From NCBI GenBank assembly GCA_945877235.1, contig CAMCRF010000019.1:1-11423 (forward strand): a DNA stretch of 11,423 nucleotides, written 5' to 3'. Under the pieces are notes generated by a model. That model searched no databases. It was not told the DNA's origin and saw nothing but the letters and a program-made list of their open reading frames with translations. The position numbers and the translations under genes were made by a program. The DNA is from Bordetella parapertussis (GTDB lineage Bacteria; Pseudomonadota; Gammaproteobacteria; Burkholderiales; Burkholderiaceae_A). Positions 6,623-11,423 of the stretch are shown here, piece by piece. Within the stretch, counting starts at the first letter, position 1. Each line of letters starts with the position of its first letter.

Positions 6623-8643
6623 GAGCTGCCTCCCAGATAATCCCCTGGTTGCTGATCCCAGGCCAGTCGAGTCTCCGGGTCAATCAAAGCCTCTGGTGGT
6701 GGTGGCTCTTGTAAGTCCTCATCCTCAATGCTCAAATCGTACTGTGCGATCAGGAATGACTCATCTGCTACCGCACTGGCCTCACCGATTAGTCCCGCAA
6801 TCGCCAATGCGATGGCTTTGTCGCTAGTGCTCACATCACTTCCTGGGGAGATGGCGGACAATACAGACTTTAGGGTTGCCAGATCTGTGGTGCTCTGGCT
6901 CATGGTCTCTGTGTAGGCTTTCGACACAGCAATTTCATTGGCAAAAAGCCTTGACGTGCCACCCCAATCTGAGTCGGTCGTCGGTTTCTTCGCGAGATTG
7001 CCGAAGACGGTGTAAATCACGTCACCGCGGCTCCAGCCGATGTCGAAGGCTGCCTTGATGTCAAGCACTGCTTGTTGGGTAGCGGCCTCCGATGCACTGC
7101 CCTTCACGATCTTACTCACCAAGGTCTGCGCCAAAGCGAGGTTGTCCAGCTCGAGCGGATAGAGGTCGGTAAATTGGGACTTGGTAATGAATACATCGAC
7201 CACCTGCTTGACCACCTCGTCACTGGACTTGTCCCCAGGAAGCATCCAATATCGATATGCCTCCGCCAGTTGTTCCATGTAAGTCACCCCTGGCGCTGCA
7301 TCAAACGCCACCAGGAAGAACTGGTATAGCTCTGTGGGAAGATCGTCGAAGCTCCCATGCGCTTTACTCTCCGTGATGAGGCGTAGGTCGGAGAACACAA
7401 GGAATTCGCAGTTCGTGACGGTATCTAGGCCAAGCACTCCCGACTTGTCCTCCACCGTCCAGATTCCACTCGCAAAGGAAACCGCAGCCTCGGAGAGGCT
7501 GCATTCAAATGCAGCAATGTCGACTCCACCACCACCGTCAACGGAGTCGTTGCCGGCCGCTCCTTCAATCCGGTTGGTGTAGGCATTACCGATGATGGTG
7601 TCGTTCCCACTCCCACCCACTACGTTTTCAATCACTACAGTGTCAAAGATAAAAATGGTCTCTGGGTTGGTGTAGTCCGGGGCAGAATTGATGACACTCA
7701 GATCCTCGCTACGCATAGAGTAGGTAATCGGGGCTCCGATCTTGCTCCAGCTACCCGGCACCAAAGAGACATAAGCGGCATCGGATCCGACGATGGTGAT
7801 GGTGTCTTCTCCACCCGCATCGTAAAGCGTTTGATGGTATTGGCCGCTCATCGAGAACGAGTACGAAGTGTTGTCTGCGTTGTGAGCGGTATTCACACCG
7901 TATAAGTATTGGGCGGCAGCGATATCCCATCTCATAGGGGTGGTGGGTGCAAAGTCAGCGTAATAACTCTGGCCATTGATGCAAATCACACCTGCAATCT
8001 CGGTGTAGGCCATGACCATGGATCGGGTGGACTCACTCGTGAGGGTGTTGTCGCCTATGAACTCAAGCACGACAGGGCTGGACGGCCAACCATCTACGCC
8101 AGCCATACCAGTGTCATGAGGGTGTTTCAGGCCTAATGCATGGCCGACCTCGTGAAGCAGCGTGAGGTAATTCTGCGAACCTGGTGCCCACCCCTCAGGA
8201 AACAAAAATTCGGCATTCATCCAGGTATCGCCGGCAATATCGCCGCTGTCGGGAAAATTCGACACCCCAAAGGTGCCCACACCAAGCCCAGTGGAATTGG
8301 AAAATGCAAACCGTAGAGTTGCAATAAGAGGGTCACTGGCCTCCGTGAATTCCAGGTTTGCGACTTGTGACCAAGTAGCCAGGATGGATCGAGCGGCTGC
8401 TGCGGCTTCCGAAGTGAAGGCCGAAAAGCCAGCTAACAGGGTTGCTCCGCCGCTCTCCGATGGGTCATCGCTCGCGTAACTCCCAACGGTATTCGCTGTG
8501 ACAACAAAATGGAGTTCGGACGTGGGAAACGCAAAAGTTATTGACGCACCTTGACCCGCGGCACTTGTCCCCCATTTAGACCCGACCAGCAGGGCATCCA
8601 ATGTTTGGACACCAGAAAGAGAAACTTTGGTCGCCGTCGCCAT
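6610..8643 (-). CDS. Serralysin-type M10 metalloprotease with C-terminal betaproteobacterial module
   Basis: A complete 677-residue protein. Residues about 1-230 form the metzincin protease: zinc motif HEVGHALGLKHP at 164-175 and Met-turn MAY at 211-213 (Tyr213 the expected extra ligand). AAAQYLYGVN at about 242-251 begins the serralysin C-terminal domain. Residues about 341-375 have a few RTX repeats (GGSGNDTIIGNA, GAAGNDSVDGG). From about 434 to 620 follows a module (LYQFFLVAF, LAEAYRYWMLPGD, KSQFTDLYP, GWSRGDVIYTVFGNLA) that I associate with exported Burkholderiales RTX proteins, DUF4214-like. The last 60 residues are acidic and include PPPP, ending in WYL. No Sec signal is present, so type I secretion is likely. 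The start at 8643 has no strong ribosome binding site. It may process surface or extracellular proteins; its substrate cannot be read from sequence. Confidence 0.92.
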   Translation of the reverse strand: MATATKVSLSGVQTLDALLVGSKWGTSAAGQGASITFAFPTSELHFVVTANTVGSYASDDPSESGGATLLAGFSAFTSEAAAAARSILATWSQVANLEFTEASDPLIATLRFAFSNSTGLGVGTFGVSNFPDSGDIAGDTWMNAEFLFPEGWAPGSQNYLTLLHEVGHALGLKHPHDTGMAGVDGWPSSPVVLEFIGDNTLTSESTRSMVMAYTEIAGVICINGQSYYADFAPTTPMRWDIAAAQYLYGVNTAHNADNTSYSFSMSGQYHQTLYDAGGEDTITIVGSDAAYVSLVPGSWSKIGAPITYSMRSEDLSVINSAPDYTNPETIFIFDTVVIENVVGGSGNDTIIGNAYTNRIEGAAGNDSVDGGGGVDIAAFECSLSEAAVSFASGIWTVEDKSGVLGLDTVTNCEFLVFSDLRLITESKAHGSFDDLPTELYQFFLVAFDAAPGVTYMEQLAEAYRYWMLPGDKSSDEVVKQVVDVFITKSQFTDLYPLELDNLALAQTLVSKIVKGSASEAATQQAVLDIKAAFDIGWSRGDVIYTVFGNLAKKPTTDSDWGGTSRLFANEIAVSKAYTETMSQSTTDLATLKSVLSAISPGSDVSTSDKAIALAIAGLIGEASAVADESFLIAQYDLSIEDEDLQEPPPPEALIDPETRLAWDQQPGDYLGGSSWYL
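6629..6634 (-). promoter_or_regulatory. Ribosome binding site of the YHYH gene
   Basis: GGGAGG on the minus strand, inside the last codons of the upstream protease gene, lies 6 bases before the GTG at 6622. It decides between that start and GTG 6601, which has only weak purine-rich sequence before it, and it implies coupled translation through the 13-base overlap. Confidence 0.6.
7219..7329 (-). repeat. Segment shared with the left-edge protease (copy in the complete gene)
   Basis: Residues 439-475 of this protease align without gaps to residues 708-744 of the left-edge protease (bases 3-113): 32 of 37 residues are identical. The DNA matches at 84 of 111 bases by hand count, with most differences at third codon positions. 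The core read in both is QLAEAYRYWMLPGD. This is a paralogous protein module under purifying selection, not a recent DNA duplication. Confidence 0.85.
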
Positions 8644-8683
8644 AAGGGAGTATCCATTGCCATTTAGCTGCCCATAGTATGCA
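8644..8683. other. 40-base gap before the first protease gene
   Basis: The longest gap between genes in the window, separating the glycosyltransferase stop from the protease ATG. It holds no strong Shine-Dalgarno sequence (minus-strand text just before the ATG is GGATACTCCCTT), no terminator hairpin and no clear sigma70 promoter. A CATACT hexamer could be a weak -10 element but has no matching -35. An internal promoter for the protease genes is possible but not shown. Confidence 0.4.
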
Positions 8684-9721
8684 CTAACTGGGCCCGATTA
8701 AGCGCCGCGCATACGCAGCCCATTGAGCACCAATGGCCGGCACGGTGAACTGCGACTGAATCTGTAATTGCGCCGCCTTAATCTGATCAGTATATGCGCC
8801 TGGGTTGGCCATCAGCGCCGTCGCTGCGGGCGATCCGATGGGCGCGAAATAATTCGAAAATGGCAGGTAAGACTCCAGAGGAGTCGCAACCACTGGAAGG
8901 CCCATGGCGAGGCTGGTCAGGAGCCGTCCTGGGCTGGCCCCGTTCTTCCTCTCGTCAGCAACATTACTGGGGATCACTGCGTAGTGAGCCTGCGCTGCTG
9001 CCTTGAGCATGGCATCGACTGACCATTTCCCCAAGCTGATGCTCATGTTTTTCGGCCCTCGCGCAGACGCCGCGTCCACCACTTGTTGGGCTGCATGATT
9101 GGTGAGAATGATTAACCGGTCAGGTGCCGCATCGTGCATTTCCTTGGCCATAAAATCGAACAGGTAAGGCAGATTCGAGTTGTGACCAAACCAGAGTGCC
9201 ACCTTCTTTCCGCCGGTGTACTGACGAACCGCCTGTATAGGAACCTCGACCGGCTCAGGGATGATCTCCAGCGGACCATTCCACCGGCCATCCAGATGCG
9301 ACTTCATCTTGGTTGAGGGGACCACCATGCCAGAAACCATGGGCTCAATGGTGCGGTAGAAGTCACCCACCACATTGGGGTTGGAAAAGTGATGGTCGGT
9401 GTAATCCACTACCAACGGGCACCCGCGAGCGTGAAGTGCTTTTATCTTTTCAAGCCAGATCCCCCAACGCGTGCCGCCGTCGTCAAGAAACTGGCCAGTG
9501 TTGCTATCTGGGACAAACTTAGCCATAAACACCAGACTTGGCTGGCACCAAGGCTCACGAAAGTTCAAGGGTAAGACTGGAATACCGGCCTCATTCAGCC
9601 CTTGGATACACACTCCCGCACGCATTCGGCTGCTGGCGAGCTCCGTTTCAAACAACTCGCTGTGGTCGTTCGTGCGTACGTTCGAGACCAGCCAACCAAC
9701 AGAGGGGAGGAGTCGACTCAT
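8684..9721 (-). CDS. GT-B fold glycosyltransferase (family 1/4-like)
   Basis: A 345-residue protein with two Rossmann-like halves. The N-terminal half includes strand-like segments PLVVDYTDHH (102-111) and a VPSTKMKSHL acceptor-side motif at about 134-143. The C-terminal half starts near VALWFGHNSN (174-183), a typical opening of the nucleotide-sugar-binding domain. It ends with GRLLTSLAMGLPVVATP (265-281), the conserved late motif of family 1/4 glycosyltransferases, although the usual Glu of the EX7E motif is not obvious and PLESY (281-285) follows it. It probably transfers a sugar to a lipid-linked or surface glycan at the cytoplasmic membrane face; donor and acceptor are unknown. Its ATG overlaps the methyltransferase stop as ATGA, with GGAGG 10 bases upstream, so translation is probably coupled. 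Confidence 0.8.
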   Translation of the reverse strand: MSRLLPSVGWLVSNVRTNDHSELFETELASSRMRAGVCIQGLNEAGIPVLPLNFREPWCQPSLVFMAKFVPDSNTGQFLDDGGTRWGIWLEKIKALHARGCPLVVDYTDHHFSNPNVVGDFYRTIEPMVSGMVVPSTKMKSHLDGRWNGPLEIIPEPVEVPIQAVRQYTGGKKVALWFGHNSNLPYLFDFMAKEMHDAAPDRLIILTNHAAQQVVDAASARGPKNMSISLGKWSVDAMLKAAAQAHYAVIPSNVADERKNGASPGRLLTSLAMGLPVVATPLESYLPFSNYFAPIGSPAATALMANPGAYTDQIKAAQLQIQSQFTVPAIGAQWAAYARRLIGPS

Positions 9722-10254
9722 GGCCTGTAAGCCTCCAAACGCATGTCGCGCGGTTCTCTGAGTTTGAACTGTGCGGGCCTTTGACGAATCTCTTTGAACC
9801 CCGCTTCATGCATCACCTCGGCCAGACTCTGCGGCGTGAATAGCCATTTGTGCATCATATGCTCGTCCTTCCATGAGGGATCGCCATAGAGCGGCCACAT
9901 GGTCATCTGTCCTTCCCGGCCAGGGCGAGCACCCTTCAAAGGATTTTCGAGTAGGGCTTTACACGCGCTCAACAAGTTCGGAGTCTCGAGAACAATTTTA
10001 CCCCCAGGCCTGAGCACTCTGAACCACTCCTTTAGCACACCCAAAACCTCCCAGCGATGAACATGTTCGATAACATGCACCGCCAAAACTTCGTCAACCG
10101 TTTGATCCTTAAATGGCTCGAGTACCCTGATATCGCAGACCACATCTGGCTTATGTCCAAGCCGGCTTTCAACGATATCAACATTTATATAGTGGGGCAG
10201 ATGCTTATCGCCGCAACCGAGATTGAGTTTAACAAGAGGATGTTGATCTGCCAT
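9718..10254 (-). CDS. SAM-dependent class I methyltransferase
   Basis: A short 178-residue protein with the class I methyltransferase core. Motif I is LNLGCGDK at 10-17, with the acidic end of strand 2 at NVDIVES (24-30). The motif IV region is LAVHVIEHV at 57-65, and the post-motif segment LRPGGKIVLETPN is at 81-93, as in Methyltransf_11-type enzymes. It would transfer a methyl group from S-adenosylmethionine, and the neighbouring glycosyltransferases suggest a sugar or lipid-linked glycan acceptor, though this is inference. The HEHV-type region and small size match predicted methyltransferases often found in O-antigen and exopolysaccharide clusters. Its ATG shares one base with the kdsD stop (TAATG), and AAGGTGG lies 4 bases upstream. 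Its stop overlaps the next start (ATGA), so three genes are chained. Confidence 0.87.
   Translation of the reverse strand: MADQHPLVKLNLGCGDKHLPHYINVDIVESRLGHKPDVVCDIRVLEPFKDQTVDEVLAVHVIEHVHRWEVLGVLKEWFRVLRPGGKIVLETPNLLSACKALLENPLKGARPGREGQMTMWPLYGDPSWKDEHMMHKWLFTPQSLAEVMHEAGFKEIRQRPAQFKLREPRDMRLEAYRP
9732..9736 (-). promoter_or_regulatory. Ribosome binding site of the glycosyltransferase gene
   Basis: GGAGG on the minus strand, inside the end of the methyltransferase gene and 10 bases before the ATG at 9721. It supports that start despite the 4-base overlap with the preceding gene. Confidence 0.6.
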
Positions 10255-11252
10255 TAGGCCACCTTATGGTCGAGTAAATCGAACAGGCTCAGAAGCCCCT
10301 TGGGCTTACCGTCCTCGAGGCAGACGAGCCGGCTCACGTGGCGCTTTTCAAACACCACGAGGGCCTGCGAGGCGAGTGCATTGACGTCAATGGCCAGCGG
10401 CGTGAGGCTGGCGACTTGGTCGAGCGTGAGCCCCGCCAGAGAGCCAAGATTGTCTTTGGTTTTGACCAAGAGCCTGCGAAGGTCTGCGTCGGTGAAGATG
10501 CCTGCCAATTTGTCGCCATTCAAAGCCACCACCGCACCGATGCGTGAGGCCGCCATTTCCGACACCGCCTCTAGCAGGCTGGTGGACGCAGGCAGGTGCG
10601 GCACCTTGTCGAGTGGCTGCATGACATCCTGCACCCGCAGGTAGAGCCTGCGGCCCAGGGCGCCAAAGGGATGCGTGCGGCCGAAGTCTTCTTGCGTAAA
10701 GCCTCGGGCCTGCATGGTGGCCATGGCCAGTGCATCGCCCATGGCGAGCTGCACGGCCGTGCTGGCCGTGGGGGCCACGCCCAAGGGGCAGGCCTCCTTC
10801 TCAATGAAGCAGTGAAGCAGAATGTCTGCGGCCTTCGCCAGAGAGGACTCGGCCTTTCCGGCCATGGCCACTACTTGTGTGCCGTTGCGCCGTGCTAAAT
10901 GAGCGAGGTTCACGACTTCATCGCTCTCCCCACTATGGGAGATGACCAGCAGCACATCTTGCGGGGTGATCATTCCTAGATCGCCATGGCCTGCCTCGCC
11001 TGCATGCACAAAGAAGGCGGGTGTTCCGGTACTGGCAAAGCTGGCGGCAATCTTCTTGCCAATGTGGCCGCTCTTGCCCACGCCACTGACCACCAGCCGG
11101 CCTTGGCAGGACAGGATGGCCTGTACTGCACGCTCGAAGGGCTGACCCAGAGCATCACGCACGGCCAGGATGGCAGCCGCCTCTGTGGCAAGGGTGTCAC
11201 GGCCGGTGCTGAGGATGGTGCTCAACTCAAGGCTCTGCACTGGGATCTCCAC
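10254..11252 (-). CDS. kdsD: Arabinose-5-phosphate isomerase (KdsD/KpsF)
   Basis: A full-length 332-residue enzyme that converts D-ribulose 5-phosphate to D-arabinose 5-phosphate, the first step towards Kdo for LPS or capsule, in the cytoplasm. The SIS domain (about 40-175) has SGVGKSGHIG at 56-65, SHSGESDE at 105-112 and EACPLGVAPT at 153-162. HPFGALGRR follows at 194-202. Lys60, Glu112, Glu153 and His194 sit one position after the residues reported as important in E. coli KdsD (59, 111, 152, 193). Two CBS domains fill about 207-332, including GIFTDADLRR at 251-260. The start is GTG, directly after the TAA of the preceding gene with no base between. Location in a glycan cluster fits a KpsF-type paralogue or the sole kdsD; sequence alone cannot separate these. 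Confidence 0.96.
   Translation of the reverse strand: MEIPVQSLELSTILSTGRDTLATEAAAILAVRDALGQPFERAVQAILSCQGRLVVSGVGKSGHIGKKIAASFASTGTPAFFVHAGEAGHGDLGMITPQDVLLVISHSGESDEVVNLAHLARRNGTQVVAMAGKAESSLAKAADILLHCFIEKEACPLGVAPTASTAVQLAMGDALAMATMQARGFTQEDFGRTHPFGALGRRLYLRVQDVMQPLDKVPHLPASTSLLEAVSEMAASRIGAVVALNGDKLAGIFTDADLRRLLVKTKDNLGSLAGLTLDQVASLTPLAIDVNALASQALVVFEKRHVSRLVCLEDGKPKGLLSLFDLLDHKVA
10259..10265 (-). promoter_or_regulatory. Ribosome binding site of the methyltransferase gene
   Basis: AAGGTGG on the minus strand, overlapping the last codons of kdsD and 4 bases from the ATG at 10254. It is a near match to the consensus and fits reinitiation at the TAATG junction. Confidence 0.5.
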
Positions 11253-11423
11253 TTAAACGCCCATGCCCTGGTTGATACGCTCGTGCGCCTGATGCCAGAC
11301 GTCGCTCATCTCCGAGTGTGCGTAGTCCTTAAAGCAAGGCGTGCCCAGGGTGTAGTGCAGCAGGCTCGCTTGATAGTTGTCTTCATATTCGGTGGTGAGC
11401 CAGTTCCACTCCTTGGGCAGCGC
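11253..11423 (-). CDS. Probable glycosyltransferase, C-terminal end only
   Basis: The last 56 codons of a gene that begins beyond the right edge, ending in TAA at 11253-11255. The readable end includes LPKEWNWLTTEYED, LLHYTLGTPCFKDY and SEMSDVWHQAHERI. From memory, the pattern LPxEWN, then LLHYTxGxPxF, then a Trp-containing helix resembles the C-terminus of GT-A/GT8-like glycosyltransferases in Burkholderiales surface-glycan clusters. The context (directly before kdsD, in a row with another glycosyltransferase and a methyltransferase) agrees. The catalytic part is outside the window, so this is a tentative family call; the reading frame itself is well supported by the exact junction with kdsD. 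Confidence 0.55.
   Translation of the reverse strand, partial: ALPKEWNWLTTEYEDNYQASLLHYTLGTPCFKDYAHSEMSDVWHQAHERINQGMGV

Noticed and set aside
6432..6827. Plus-strand open frame of 131 codons across the protease/YHYH junction
   Set aside because: It is antisense to two well-supported genes and has no motif or start signal.

Overview
The window appears to be one minus-strand operon-like block from a Gram-negative bacterium. The kdsD gene indicates a Kdo-containing LPS or capsule. The C-terminal module of the metalloprotease at 6610-8643 recalls exported proteins of Burkholderiales (Comamonadaceae-like freshwater or soil taxa); that placement is from memory of the family and is moderately uncertain. 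Every gene I support lies on the minus strand, so transcription runs from 11423 towards 1. Most genes abut or overlap; the only two gaps between genes longer than 10 bases are 40 and 35 bases.

In transcription order: (1) the 3' end of a probable glycosyltransferase (11423-11253); (2) kdsD/kpsF arabinose-5-phosphate isomerase (11252-10254); (3) a SAM-dependent methyltransferase (10254-9718); (4) a GT-B glycosyltransferase (9721-8684); (5) a secreted serralysin-type M10 metalloprotease (8643-6610); (6) a large YHYH-domain lipoprotein (6622-4670); (7) a HupE/UreJ-like membrane protein (4665-3550); (8) a Wzx-like polysaccharide flippase (3601-2270); (9) a second M10 metalloprotease that starts with a long RTX calcium-binding array and runs off the left edge (2234-1).

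Genes 1-4 and 8 make a surface-glycan pathway: sugar precursor, sugar transfer, modification and membrane translocation. Genes 5-7 and 9 are embedded in it and encode two zinc/calcium-dependent exported proteases, a histidine-rich lipoprotein and a transporter-like membrane protein. The two proteases are paralogues with shuffled domains but almost the same module after the protease unit (32 of 37 residues identical in the part visible in both). The YHYH-hupE pair looks distinctly lower in GC than kdsD and the flippase, which suggests a different origin for this insert.

I see no rRNA, tRNA, CRISPR array, insertion sequence or convincing terminator. No promoter is clear in the window, so the main promoter is probably upstream of 11423.
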